64,000 bases of DNA from JALZVT01 sp039029135 (GTDB lineage: Bacteria > Pseudomonadota > Gammaproteobacteria > Pseudomonadales > Azotimanducaceae): positions 28,552 to 92,551 of the forward strand of contig JBCCGT010000022.1 in the NCBI GenBank assembly GCA_039029135.1. Reading direction: 5' to 3'. A model generated the notes under the pieces. It was not told where the DNA came from and searched no databases. It was given only the letters and a program-made list of their open reading frames with translations. The translations under genes and the position numbers were made by a program. Below, one piece after another: positions 17,819 to 28,313 of the stretch. Each line of letters starts with the position of its first letter. Position 1 is the first letter of the stretch.

Positions 17819-19386
17819 CCACCGGCGCCGACCCGGCAGCGAAACCCCAGACGGACGGCGGCCTCCTCACCCGACTGGGCCGCGCGTTGCTGCTCGTGCG
17901 GCTGGTTGGCCGCTATCGACTGTATCGCTGGTGGCCAGGCCTGCGCGGACGCCCGATCGCCGACCTCGCGGCGCTGGCCAGCGATACGCGCCAGGCGCTG
18001 GAGGCAGCCGGGCCGGTGTTCGTAAAGTTCGGCCAACTGCTGTCGACCCGGCGCGATCTGCTGCCGCCCGCGCTCGCCGATGAATTCGCACTGCTGCAGG
18101 ATCGCGTGCCGCCGTTTTCGGGCACCCTGGCGCGTTCCATCGTCGAGGCCGAGCTGGGCGGCGCCTTCGAAGAGCTCGTGGATTTCGACGTCGAGCCGCG
18201 GGCCGGCGCATCGCTCGCACAGGTGCACGCCGCGAGCCTGCGCGGCGACGACGGTGGCGCTGACGCCGGGCTGATCGAGGTCTGCGTCAAAGTACTGCGA
18301 CCCGGCGTCGAGGCGAACGTCGCCGCCGACATCGCGCTGCTGAAAGACATCGCCGCGCTCGCCGACAGCGCCTCCGAAGACGCGCGGCGGCTGCGGCTGC
18401 CCGAGGTCGTGCTGGACTACGAGCGCACGATCGGCGAAGAGCTAGATCTCGCGCGCGAGGCGCGCAACACCGAGCGCCTGCGACTGAACTTCGCCGACTC
18501 CCCGCTGCTGCGCGTGCCCCGCGTGTATCCGCGGCTGTCGACCGGCCGCGTGTTGACGCTGGAGCGCGTGCGCGCGATGCCGCTGGGCGACTTCGACGCG
18601 CTGCGCGCCGCGGGCACCGACATGCACGAGCTGGCCCAGCGCGGGGTCGAGACCTTCTTCACGCAGGTGTTCGAGCACAACTTTTTCCACGCCGACATGC
18701 ACCCTGGCAACATCTTCGTGGACATCACGGATCCGGCAGACCCAAGCTGGATCGCCATCGACTGCGCGATCATGGGCGAGCTGACCGCCGCCGATCGCCT
18801 GTACCTCGCGCGCAACCTGCTCGGTTTTCTCGACCAGGACTTCGACGCAGTGGCCCGCGTGCAGATCGAATCCGGCTGGGTACCGGCAGAGACCGACCCC
18901 GACGCACTCGCCGCCGTGATCGCCGCCGCCGCGGAGCCGATCGTCTCCAAGCCGTTGGCAGAGATCGACTTCGGTCCACTCTTGGTCGAGCTGTTTACCG
19001 CGGCCCGCGAGTTCGACGTGCGCGTGCAGCCCCAGCTCGTGCTGCTGCAGAAGACGCTGCTGAACATCGAGGGGCTGGGGCGTTCGCTGTATCCGGAGCT
19101 CGACGTCTGGGAGGTTGCCGCGCCCTACATGCGCCGCTGGATGAGCCAACAGTTCGCCCCCGAGATGGTCGCGCAGTCGCTGGCAGACCGGGCCGGTGAC
19201 ATCGCGAGGCAGCTGCCGACGCTGCCGGCACTGCTGGCGGACGCCGACTATGAACTGAAGCGTCTGGGTCACGCGGCTCGCGAGGCGCAAACGCAGATCG
19301 CCGACCTGCGCACCAGCGTACGTCGAGAGCGGCGCTTTCGCTGGCTGCTGCTGGTTGGACTCATCGTCCTCGCGCTGTGGGCCTAG
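17815..19386 (+). CDS. ubiB: UbiB, ABC1/ADCK-family atypical kinase for ubiquinone biosynthesis
   Basis: 523-residue membrane-associated atypical kinase/ATPase. GTG start overlapping the ubiJ stop (GTGA). The invariant K71-F-G-Q74 motif is present, as are the GASLAQVHAA nucleotide loop, the CVKVLRPG lysine and HADMHPGN. The metal-binding DFG-equivalent reads DCAIMG, whereas E. coli UbiB has DCGIVG, so the Gly is replaced by Ala. A C-terminal transmembrane anchor (RWLLLVGLIVLALWA) is present. Length fits the family. Confidence 0.95.
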   Translation: MTTGADPAAKPQTDGGLLTRLGRALLLVRLVGRYRLYRWWPGLRGRPIADLAALASDTRQALEAAGPVFVKFGQLLSTRRDLLPPALADEFALLQDRVPPFSGTLARSIVEAELGGAFEELVDFDVEPRAGASLAQVHAASLRGDDGGADAGLIEVCVKVLRPGVEANVAADIALLKDIAALADSASEDARRLRLPEVVLDYERTIGEELDLAREARNTERLRLNFADSPLLRVPRVYPRLSTGRVLTLERVRAMPLGDFDALRAAGTDMHELAQRGVETFFTQVFEHNFFHADMHPGNIFVDITDPADPSWIAIDCAIMGELTAADRLYLARNLLGFLDQDFDAVARVQIESGWVPAETDPDALAAVIAAAAEPIVSKPLAEIDFGPLLVELFTAAREFDVRVQPQLVLLQKTLLNIEGLGRSLYPELDVWEVAAPYMRRWMSQQFAPEMVAQSLADRAGDIARQLPTLPALLADADYELKRLGHAAREAQTQIADLRTSVRRERRFRWLLLVGLIVLALWA

Positions 19387-19448
19387 CGCTGTCGGTCTGG
19401 CGTAGCGTGAGAGATAATCGGCGTCCCTGATCACCGTCGGCTGGACCT

Positions 19449-19799
19449 ATGGACGTCGTCACCGAACTGACCCGCGTACTCGAGACCCGCCGCGACGCTC
19501 GACCCGACGACTCCTATGTCGCGAGTCTCTACAGCAAGGGACTCAACAAGATTCTGGAGAAGGTTGGCGAAGAGGCGACCGAGGTCATCCTGGCGTCGAG
19601 AGACCTCGCGGAGGCCGCTGACGACGCCGCCGATGCGCCGGAAAAACGGTCCGCGTTAACGAGCGAAGTCGCGGATTTGTGGTTTCACACCATGGTAATG
19701 TTGGTGCATCAGGGTATCGATCCTGCAGCCGTTCTGGACACCCTGGCCGCCCGCTACGGCGTCTCCGGTCACGCCGAGAAAGCGAGCCGCAATTCCTGA
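19449..19799 (+). CDS. hisE: HisE, phosphoribosyl-ATP pyrophosphatase
   Basis: 116-residue monofunctional HisE that hydrolyses PR-ATP to PR-AMP in histidine synthesis. All-alpha MazG-like fold with the acidic metal site EKVGEEATEV and EVADLWFH. It stands directly upstream of tatABC, as in pseudomonads and xanthomonads, but hisI, which usually precedes it there, is not adjacent: ubiB occupies that place. Confidence 0.95.
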   Translation: MDVVTELTRVLETRRDARPDDSYVASLYSKGLNKILEKVGEEATEVILASRDLAEAADDAADAPEKRSALTSEVADLWFHTMVMLVHQGIDPAAVLDTLAARYGVSGHAEKASRNS

Positions 19800-19838
19800 C
19801 TGCCACGCAGCGCGGTACGCCGCATCGGTCGACGTTGC

Positions 19839-19880
19839 CGGTAGATGGAAGGCGGTAGATGGAAGCCGGTAAATGGAAGC
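19839..19880. repeat. Three tandem 14-bp repeats before tatA
   Basis: Units CGGTAGATGGAAGG (19839-19852), CGGTAGATGGAAGC (19853-19866) and CGGTAAATGGAAGC (19867-19880), then a partial CGGT. They lie in the 155-bp hisE-tatA gap. Each unit contains GGAAG, resembling repeated weak Shine-Dalgarno sequences, but none has a reading frame of note. Confidence 0.75.
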
Positions 19881-19954
19881 CGGTCGCTGACGACCACCGC
19901 TGCAGACACGGGATGCGGACGCGGGAAACTGAATACTGAATAAGGAGAACTGAC

Positions 19955-20161
19955 ATGTTCGGACTCAGCATTTGGGAGCTGTTGATCATTCTGGCCATCG
20001 TGCTGCTGATCTTCGGCCCGAGTCGACTAAAGAACATCGGCTCCGATCTCGGCGGCGCCATCAAGGGCTTCCGCACGGCCATCAAGGATGATGGTGCCGA
20101 GGGTAGCGACAAGACCGAGGCCCTCGACACCGAGACCGCAGACCAGAAGACGAATGTTTGA
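19955..20161 (+). CDS. tatA: TatA, twin-arginine translocase pore subunit
   Basis: 68 residues. A short periplasmic N-terminus, transmembrane helix ELLIILAIVLLIFGP (about residues 8-22), the hinge FGPSRL, amphipathic helix KNIGSDLGGAIKGFRTAIK and an acidic tail. A strong ribosome-binding site (AAGGAGAAC) precedes the ATG. Its stop overlaps the tatB start by 8 bp. Confidence 0.96.
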   Translation: MFGLSIWELLIILAIVLLIFGPSRLKNIGSDLGGAIKGFRTAIKDDGAEGSDKTEALDTETADQKTNV

Positions 20162-20615
20162 AATCGGCTTTCCGGAACTCCTCATCATCAGCGTCGTGAC
20201 GCTCTTGGTGCTGGGTCCGGAGCGGCTGCCTGAGGCGCTGCGCACCACGGGGCTGTGGTTCGGGCGGATGCGGCGCAGCTTCAACGCGGTAAAGAATGAG
20301 ATCGACCGCGAGATCGGCATGGACGAGGTGCGCCGCCAGTTACACAACGAGGCCATCATGGAAGAGATGGAACGCCTGAAAAACGACGTCAACTCAATCG
20401 GCGATGACGCGCGCGACTATGCCAACAGCACCAACAGCCAGCTCGAGCAAATCGAGGGCGACATCACGACCGAAGCCGAACCCGACGATTACAGCCCGGA
20501 GCCGCACCCGAACGACGTATCGAGCCGACACCACGCCGAGCAGGATGCCGACGTTGATAAAGCGGACGATGCCGCGGACCCGCCAAACACAGAACCCTCG
20601 GCTAACGGCGCCTGA
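20154..20615 (+). CDS. tatB: TatB, twin-arginine translocase receptor subunit
   Basis: 153 residues starting at MFEIGFPELL, the canonical TatB N-terminus; the ATG at 20154 lies inside the tatA tail. One transmembrane helix with Glu8, the LGPERLPEALR hinge, an amphipathic helix and a long acidic, disordered C-terminus (from about residue 85). It forms the signal-peptide receptor with TatC. Confidence 0.96.
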   Translation: MFEIGFPELLIISVVTLLVLGPERLPEALRTTGLWFGRMRRSFNAVKNEIDREIGMDEVRRQLHNEAIMEEMERLKNDVNSIGDDARDYANSTNSQLEQIEGDITTEAEPDDYSPEPHPNDVSSRHHAEQDADVDKADDAADPPNTEPSANGA

Positions 20616-20649
20616 TACGCGCCGCGTTACCGTCCTCGACTCCTAAGCA

Positions 20650-21435
20650 ATGGCCGACAGCGAGAAAATTGCCCACGACGCGGCCGTCGACAGCGCAGAG
20701 ATGCCCTTCATGGCGCACCTGCTGGAGCTGCGCCAGCGCATCCTCTATGCGGTGCTGGCCGTCGTCCTGCTGTTTTTCCCCATCTACGGTTTGTTCGGCA
20801 ACGATCTGTACGAGTGGCTAGCGGCGCCGCTGCTGGAACAACTGCCGGGCGGCCAGATGATCGCCACCGACGTCACCTCGCCGTTCTTCGCGCCGCTGAA
20901 ATTGTCGCTGCTCGCCGCGCTGTTTCTCGGCATGCCGTTCGTGCTGCATCAGGTCTGGGCGTTCATCGCACCGGGTCTATACCTGAAGGAAAAGCGGCTG
21001 GCAGCACCGCTGCTCATCAGCAGCGTCACGCTGTTCTATCTCGGCATGGCGTTCGCCTATTACGTCGTGTTCCCGCTCGTGTTCGCGTTTTTCGCCGGCG
21101 TCGCACCAGACGACGTGGCGTGGATGACCGACATCAACAGCTATCTGAACTTCGTGATGAAGCTGTTCCTGGCCTTCGGTGTTGCGTTCGAAATACCCAT
21201 TGCCACATCGCTTTTGATGTGGACCGGTTTCTCGACGCCGGAGAGCCTGGCGCGCAAGCGGCCCTACGTGATCGTCGGCTGTTTCGTCGTTGGTATGCTG
21301 CTCACGCCGCCCGACGTGATCTCACAGATACTGCTCGCGCTGCCGACCTGGGCGCTGTTCGAACTCGGCGTATTTGCCGGACGTTTCATCAAACCGGCCG
21401 AGCAGGCCGAGGACGGCGCGACCAGTTCAACTTAG
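20650..21435 (+). CDS. tatC: TatC, twin-arginine signal recognition subunit
   Basis: 261-residue polytopic inner-membrane protein with six predicted transmembrane helices. The signal-peptide-binding N-terminus is conserved (PFMAHLLELRQRIL), as is the first periplasmic loop (VTSPFFAPLKLS). It completes the tatABC operon 34 bp after tatB. Confidence 0.96.
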   Translation: MADSEKIAHDAAVDSAEMPFMAHLLELRQRILYAVLAVVLLFFPIYGLFGNDLYEWLAAPLLEQLPGGQMIATDVTSPFFAPLKLSLLAALFLGMPFVLHQVWAFIAPGLYLKEKRLAAPLLISSVTLFYLGMAFAYYVVFPLVFAFFAGVAPDDVAWMTDINSYLNFVMKLFLAFGVAFEIPIATSLLMWTGFSTPESLARKRPYVIVGCFVVGMLLTPPDVISQILLALPTWALFELGVFAGRFIKPAEQAEDGATSST

Positions 21436-21475
21436 GACGCAAACGGCAATCGGCGATCACACGGGGAGGGTGAAC

Positions 21476-21934
21476 GTGAACTGGGATGCGATTGGGGCAG
21501 TTGCCGAAGTGCTGGGCGCCGCGGGCGTCATTCTCACGCTGGGTTACCTGGCGATCCAGATTCGCCAGAACACGCAGGCGCTGCGCGCCGCCAGCATCGA
21601 TTCGATGACCAGCATCGCCAACGACATTCGCACCAACCTGTTCAGCGATCCCGAAATCGCCAGCATATATATGCGCGGACTTGAGGGCATAGACAACCTG
21701 GATGCGTTGGAAACCGAGCGATTTCGGCTGCTGATGACGAACGCGATATGGGCACTGTGGAACGCGTTTACGCAGGCGCAGCTAGGCGACGACCATGCCT
21801 GGGATGCCCAAAAACCCCTATTGCGCCGCTTCCTCACGCTGCCCGGGGGCGAGTGGTATTGGAACACCTACAAGGCGGAGTTCAGTTCAGAGTTTCGCGC
21901 CGAGGTCGACGTCATACTGCGGCAAGCGAGCTGA
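21476..21934 (+). CDS. Small membrane-anchored hypothetical protein
   Basis: 152 residues if the GTG at 21476 is used; it is preceded by GGGGAGGG at suitable spacing. A GTG two codons earlier is also possible. An N-terminal hydrophobic helix (about residues 4-24, AVAEVLGAAGVILTLGYLAI) is followed by QIRQNTQALRAA and a soluble helical domain. Proteins with this start (NWDAIGAVAEVLGA...QIRQNT) are common in marine proteobacteria, but I know of no assigned function. The gene follows tatC by 40 bp and may be read with it. Confidence 0.75.
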   Translation: MNWDAIGAVAEVLGAAGVILTLGYLAIQIRQNTQALRAASIDSMTSIANDIRTNLFSDPEIASIYMRGLEGIDNLDALETERFRLLMTNAIWALWNAFTQAQLGDDHAWDAQKPLLRRFLTLPGGEWYWNTYKAEFSSEFRAEVDVILRQAS

Positions 21935-22269
21935 GGCTACCCTCGACTGCCCCCCCACCCACCACCCGACTACCCTGAAAGGCTCGCAACGAGGCTCGGC
22001 AAACGCGGCGGCGCTGGGCACCATCGGCGATCTGTCGGGCGAACTGGGTCTTGGGCTCGTAGCGCTGGAGGCGGCCGATGTGATCTACAAGATCGGTCAG
22101 CGGGTGGTGTTGTTGCGCGGGCTCCGTGCGCCCGTGTATCTCTGCAACGCTCCCGTTCGCCTTCAGTAGTGGTTACTAAAATGGAGATTACCTAATTTAG
22201 GGTATGCGCCTGCCATGGCGCCGCGGCAGCCTCTGGCCATCTCTCCGCGATCTCGAAAAGGCCAAAGTC
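21935..22269. other. Intergenic region with a possible coding remnant
   Basis: 335 bp with no gene I can defend. One plus-strand reading ending at a TAG at 22169 (from about 21990) looks protein-like (GTIGDLSGELGLGLVALEAAD), but it has no start of its own and runs back through the previous gene in another frame; a truncated gene is possible. The last 70 bp (around TACCTAATTTAGGGTATGCG) are A+T-richer and may carry the promoter of the next gene. Confidence 0.35.
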
Positions 22270-23835
22270 ATGCAGGGCTCCGTTCGCCGTCTCGCAACCC
22301 TAATTTTGCTTTTCCCCTGTCTCGCTCAGGCGCTCGAAGCGCCTATTCAGGCTGACGCCTATGTCCGCGGTGACAAGTACGCCGGCAACAACTTCGGCGC
22401 TTCCTCAGCCTTGTGGGTTCGCGATCAGGGACCTCGGTACTCGCTGCTGCGATTCGACACGACGACCTTTAGCGGCAGGCCTACCCAGGCAAGACTGTCG
22501 CTTCGGATCCAAACGCTGAGTACGCCAGGAACCTTTGACGTTCATCGGCTGATTGAGGCGTGGGATGAGAGCACGGTGAAGCTCAATCAGCTGCCTGCGT
22601 ACGACCCCATGATCGCGGGCACCTTGCAACTCACGGCTGCAGATGCGAACGCTGTAGTCGACGTTGACATCCTGCCGGCAGCCGAAGCATGGCTGGATGG
22701 TGCGACCAACCACGGGTTGATAATCATTCCAGCCGGATCGATCAACGCGAGGATCTCGTCTCGCGAAGGCAACACGGCCCCTGCGCTGAACCTGGAGACA
22801 GAGCCGACGCCACCGCACATTGCAACGGTGCGAAAAGTCGGTGGTGACTACACCAGTCCCATAGACGCACTGGACAATATCGATTCGGGAGACGTCTGGT
22901 GCGGTTCTCCGAGTGCGCAGAACCCCTGTCTGATTGACATCGGCCCAGGTGTCTACGAACTCCGCCAGCAACGGATCGAGATGCGCGACTACGTGTCGAT
23001 CAGCGGGGCCGGGCCGCAGGCCACGATACTGACCTATGACGGCGACAGCCATGCGGTCCTCGCGTTCGAGGCGAGCCACTTCAGGCTGTCCAATCTGCGA
23101 GTGGACACCAGCTCCGCAAGCGACGGTGGCGTTGGAGTGTACGCAAGCCAAAACGTCCACCTCGTCGACCTGCACATCGTCGCCAAAAACACTGGAATCA
23201 TCGTCTCGTCATCGAGCGACACTTTTATTCGCAGCACAACCATCGACGTAGGAGCCACCGAGCCCGCAGCGCCAAGGGGCGTCGGATACACAGGGGGTTC
23301 CAACCACGTCATCGAAGATACCCGCATACGCATCGTGAAGGAATTTTCCGCGAGCAACACGGTCTCCGGCTTAAGCGTCGTCTCCGACGCTAGCGTTGTG
23401 GCCAACAGGCTATCGATCGAGGTGCTCAATGCGAGTGGTACTGGCGCGGTGTATGCCGCTTACAACAGAGAATCCGATTTAACGCTGAAGGATTCGAGTC
23501 TTCTCGCCGATGGTGGAACTTCCGGCAGCGCGACAGCCGCTTGGGCGGGCACATCGGGTGCGGGATTTCAGTTTTCGATAAGCAACAGCAGACTGGTTGC
23601 GCTGGGCGTTTCCGCTAGAGGCGTTCAGGGACTTTCGACATCGTCGCCGTCCAACGAACCTATCCGCATCGACCGCTCCTTGATCCAAGGCGATTCGAGC
23701 TCGGTGTACATGACTTCTGGTTCGTTCGCATGGATTGGTTCGAGTCGATTGGATGGTCCGGTGGTCGGGACCCTGAATACCTGTGCCGCATCGTACAACG
23801 GAAACTACGTTCCGCTCGGTGCCGATTGCCAGTAG
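22270..23835 (+). CDS. Secreted DNRLRE-domain and parallel beta-helix protein
   Basis: 521 residues from the ATG at 22270, which gives a typical signal peptide (ATLILLFPCLAQALEAP). Residues of about 20-180 form a DNRLRE (CBM96-like) domain: ADAYVRG, SLLRFDTT, ARLSLRI, WDESTVKLNQLP. After a short Pro-Thr linker comes a right-handed parallel beta-helix with a pectin-lyase-like first turn (PCLIDIGPGVYELRQ, ISGAGPQATIL) and Ser/Thr-rich rungs to the end. Likely a surface or polysaccharide-interacting protein; no catalytic residues identified. Its base composition is lower in G+C than its neighbours, which suggests horizontal acquisition. Confidence 0.75.
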   Translation: MQGSVRRLATLILLFPCLAQALEAPIQADAYVRGDKYAGNNFGASSALWVRDQGPRYSLLRFDTTTFSGRPTQARLSLRIQTLSTPGTFDVHRLIEAWDESTVKLNQLPAYDPMIAGTLQLTAADANAVVDVDILPAAEAWLDGATNHGLIIIPAGSINARISSREGNTAPALNLETEPTPPHIATVRKVGGDYTSPIDALDNIDSGDVWCGSPSAQNPCLIDIGPGVYELRQQRIEMRDYVSISGAGPQATILTYDGDSHAVLAFEASHFRLSNLRVDTSSASDGGVGVYASQNVHLVDLHIVAKNTGIIVSSSSDTFIRSTTIDVGATEPAAPRGVGYTGGSNHVIEDTRIRIVKEFSASNTVSGLSVVSDASVVANRLSIEVLNASGTGAVYAAYNRESDLTLKDSSLLADGGTSGSATAAWAGTSGAGFQFSISNSRLVALGVSARGVQGLSTSSPSNEPIRIDRSLIQGDSSSVYMTSGSFAWIGSSRLDGPVVGTLNTCAASYNGNYVPLGADCQ

Positions 23836-23964
23836 TCGTTCGCCGAACGCTTTGAGAGAGAGCCGGCGAAGACGCCTACTGTCACCTGTTCTTCGAGTTG
23901 AAAAACGGCGGCGCTCGCGTTCTTTCCCTGACGGTCGCCAAGGCAACGCGAAGGCTCGCGGAGG

Positions 23965-24786
23965 CTACAGGTCCTGTCCCGCCGCCCGATTCGCGCCCGC
24001 AATCGACGGATCGGAAAAACCCAGCGCCCGGTAGGGTTCGAAACCGACGATGCGGCGCACTTCCGGCGTCAGCTCCGCTACCCGCCGTGCGGGCACGTCG
24101 AGATACTGATTCTCTTCCTGGCGCACCCAGCCGACGGAGTACGTGAGGATCACGCCGTAGCGCCAGTCATCCGCAACGTTCGCGCCCGCACCGTGCAACG
24201 TTCCACCGAGCCAATACAGCACCGACCCAGCGGGCATCTCGGCCGCCTCAACTTCGTCTTCGCGCGCGCGCCGCGCGGCGTCCCAGCGATGGCTGCCGGG
24301 CACGATGAGCGTCGCGCCGTTGTCGGCGCGAAAATCGGTCACCGCCCACATCGACGCAAGAATCAGGTTCGGCCGCGGTTCGGGAAAGAACGTGAACGAG
24401 TCTTCTTCGCGGTGCAGCTCCTGCTTGCGCGCGCCGGGACCAACTTCTAGAGCGGCGCTCACGTGCAGCTGATAGCCGTACTCGCCGTTCGGCAGCAGGA
24501 ACTCTTCGCTTAGCTGGGTCGACACCGGATGGGCAACCAGCCGCTCAGTGGCCGTGGGCGAACGTGCGATCAGCGCCGACACGCGACGCGTGCGGCCAGG
24601 ATAGAACTGCTCTGGATCGTCCTGCTCGATTACGCGCGTGGCGGCCATCGACTCGGCCAGCTCGGCCCGAATCGCGCTCGCCGTCGCGGCCTCGAAGGCG
24701 TTGGTCACGACGAGCGCGCCGGCGTCGCGCAGAGCAGCCGACTTGTCGGCTGCCGGCGCATCGGCGGACAGACAGGGAATAGACAT
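23965..24786 (-). CDS. Phytanoyl-CoA dioxygenase (PhyH) family protein
   Basis: 273-residue Fe(II)/2-oxoglutarate oxygenase. The facial triad can be read as H125-R-E127 (a Glu where most members have Asp) and H198; the 2-oxoglutarate-binding Arg is R209 in DDWRYGVILTY. The double-stranded beta-helix core (GATLIVPGSHRW, GSVLYWLGGTLHGAG) is intact. The start at 24786 was preferred over one 5 codons upstream. It lies downstream of typA-dtd on the same strand (70 bp). Substrate unknown; possibilities include fatty acyl chains and small secondary metabolites. Confidence 0.85.
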   Translation of the reverse strand: MSIPCLSADAPAADKSAALRDAGALVVTNAFEAATASAIRAELAESMAATRVIEQDDPEQFYPGRTRRVSALIARSPTATERLVAHPVSTQLSEEFLLPNGEYGYQLHVSAALEVGPGARKQELHREEDSFTFFPEPRPNLILASMWAVTDFRADNGATLIVPGSHRWDAARRAREDEVEAAEMPAGSVLYWLGGTLHGAGANVADDWRYGVILTYSVGWVRQEENQYLDVPARRVAELTPEVRRIVGFEPYRALGFSDPSIAGANRAAGQDL

Positions 24787-24855
24787 GGCGCTCCTCCTCA
24801 CACGACCGTTGTGGACAGACGGGGCGCCGTTATCGGGAATCCTGTCGGCGTCGGG

Positions 24856-25296
24856 TCAGTCGCGCTCCAGCAGGAAGGTTACGGGTCCATCGTTGATCAG
24901 TTCAACCTGCATGTCAGCACCAAACCGACCGGTGGCCACCTTCGCGCCACGCTCGCGCAGGCGCCCGACCAACAGCTCGTACAGCCGCTGCGCCTCCGCG
25001 GGCTCTGCGGCGGTCCCGAAACTCGGCCGTCGACCGCGACTGGTATCGGCGGCGAGCGTGAACTGTGAGACAACCAGCAGCTCGCCGCCCACATCCGTCA
25101 CGCTGCGATTCATGGGCTTGTCCGCATCGGGGAAGATGCGCAGGTTCAGCAGCTTGTCGGCAAGCCAGTCGCAGGGCGCCTCGGTGTCACCGGCAACCAC
25201 GCCGACGAAGACGAGCAGGCCGCTGTCGATCTGGCCAACGATCTCGCCGGCCACCTCGACCCGCGCCCGCGCGACCCGCTGCACCAGGCACTTCAC
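24856..25296 (-). CDS. dtd: D-aminoacyl-tRNA deacylase
   Basis: 146-residue Dtd that hydrolyses D-amino acids (and glycine from tRNA-Ala) mischarged on tRNA. The diagnostic SQFTL block (residues 77-81) and the NDGPVT motif with cis-Gly-Pro (135-140) are present. It starts 12 bp after the typA stop, indicating cotranscription. Confidence 0.96.
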   Translation of the reverse strand: MKCLVQRVARARVEVAGEIVGQIDSGLLVFVGVVAGDTEAPCDWLADKLLNLRIFPDADKPMNRSVTDVGGELLVVSQFTLAADTSRGRRPSFGTAAEPAEAQRLYELLVGRLRERGAKVATGRFGADMQVELINDGPVTFLLERD

Positions 25297-25308
25297 CGCA
25301 GCGAACGG

Positions 25309-27135
<1,827 letters not shown>

Positions 27136-27252
27136 CCTGGCGGCGCTCCTGAAAGACTGGAAATACATGCCGCGACGGGGCGGCAAACAGACTGTTCATC
27201 GGAGGCGTTCGCGGGCTTTCCGCCGAGGCCCCGATGACAAAGGGCGCGGATT

Positions 27253-28311
27253 ATGAAACATCGGGCGAAGGCTGTCGCCCTGATTTCGGGCGGACTGGAT
27301 TCCCTCCTGGCGGCCCGCGTCGTCATGGATCAGGGCGTGTACGTCGAGGGGCTGAATTTCTTTACCGGCTTTTGCGTCGAGGGCCACACACACGCCATCC
27401 GCAGCTCGAAGGCGGCAGCGCCGCGCAACAACGCGCTCTGGGTCGCCGAGCAGCTCGGCATCAAGCTGCACATCGTCGACGTGATCGACGACTACAAGGA
27501 CGTACTGCTGAAGCCCCGCCACGGCTACGGCAAGAACCTGAACCCCTGTCTCGACTGCAAGGTGTTCATGGTCAACCGCGCCGCCGCCTGGGGCTACGCT
27601 GAGGAGCGCGGCTTCGATTTCGTCATTACCGGCGAGGTCATGGGCCAACGGCCGAAAAGCCAGATGAAATCCAAGCTCGGCCTGATCGCCAGCGAATCCG
27701 GCGTCGACGACCGGCTGCTGCGGCCGTTGTCCGCGCGGCTGCTGCCCGAGACCCTGCCGGAGCGCGAAGGCTGGGTCGATCGCGAGGCCCTGCACGGATT
27801 TCACGGCCGCAACCGCAAACCGCAGATCGCGCTTGCCCGGCAATATGGCTACAGCGACTGGGCGCAGCCTGCCGGCGGCTGCTGCTTCCTCACGGATCCC
27901 GAGTACAGCAACCGGCTGGGCGATCTGTGGAACGCCCGCGGCAGCCGCGACTACGAGCTCGATGACATCGTGCTGCTGAAGGTCGGCCGGCACCTCCGGC
28001 CAGCGCCCCACTACAAGCTGGTGATCGCCCGCGACGCGGGAGAGAGCAACTATCTGCAGGGCTACCGTCGACGCTTCACGGCGCTGGATCCGATCAGCCA
28101 TCGCGGACCGATCGCGCTGATCGACGGCGACCTGGCGCCGGGCGATGCGGAGACAGCCGCGCGCCTGTTCGCCCGCTACACGCAGGGCCGCGCCGAGGCC
28201 GAGGTCACGGTGCGCATCACCGGCCCCGAGCACAACGGCGTCGGCGAGGTTACCCAGGTCACGGTGGCGCCGATGGCCGCGCCCGACATTCCGGCGTCTT
28301 GGCATGTCTGA
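27253..28311 (+). CDS. PP-loop ATPase, tRNA-thiouridylase-like sulfur-transfer enzyme
   Basis: 352 residues. The N-terminal adenylation domain has the PP-loop SGGLDS (12-17), followed by NPCLDCK with a CxxC (Cys99/Cys102), a TGEVMGQRPKSQ segment and a C210-C211 pair in AGGCCFLTDPEYSNRL. The C-terminal part (about 225-345) resembles a DUF814-like RNA-interaction domain. The layout recalls MnmA/ThiI-type enzymes that activate a uridine with ATP and accept sulfur on a cysteine, but it is neither of those. The tusA-like gene 2 bp downstream is the obvious sulfur donor. The tRNA position modified is unknown. Confidence 0.75.
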   Translation: MKHRAKAVALISGGLDSLLAARVVMDQGVYVEGLNFFTGFCVEGHTHAIRSSKAAAPRNNALWVAEQLGIKLHIVDVIDDYKDVLLKPRHGYGKNLNPCLDCKVFMVNRAAAWGYAEERGFDFVITGEVMGQRPKSQMKSKLGLIASESGVDDRLLRPLSARLLPETLPEREGWVDREALHGFHGRNRKPQIALARQYGYSDWAQPAGGCCFLTDPEYSNRLGDLWNARGSRDYELDDIVLLKVGRHLRPAPHYKLVIARDAGESNYLQGYRRRFTALDPISHRGPIALIDGDLAPGDAETAARLFARYTQGRAEAEVTVRITGPEHNGVGEVTQVTVAPMAAPDIPASWHV

Positions 28312-28313
28312 GC

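Noticed and set aside
21795..22169. Plus-strand gene across the end of the small membrane protein
   Set aside because: Two thirds is out-of-frame sequence of a real gene; only the tail looks protein-like, so it is noted as a possible remnant only.
27196..28305. Minus-strand frame antisense to the PP-loop gene
   Set aside because: Shadow frame; the plus-strand gene has clear PP-loop and cysteine motifs.
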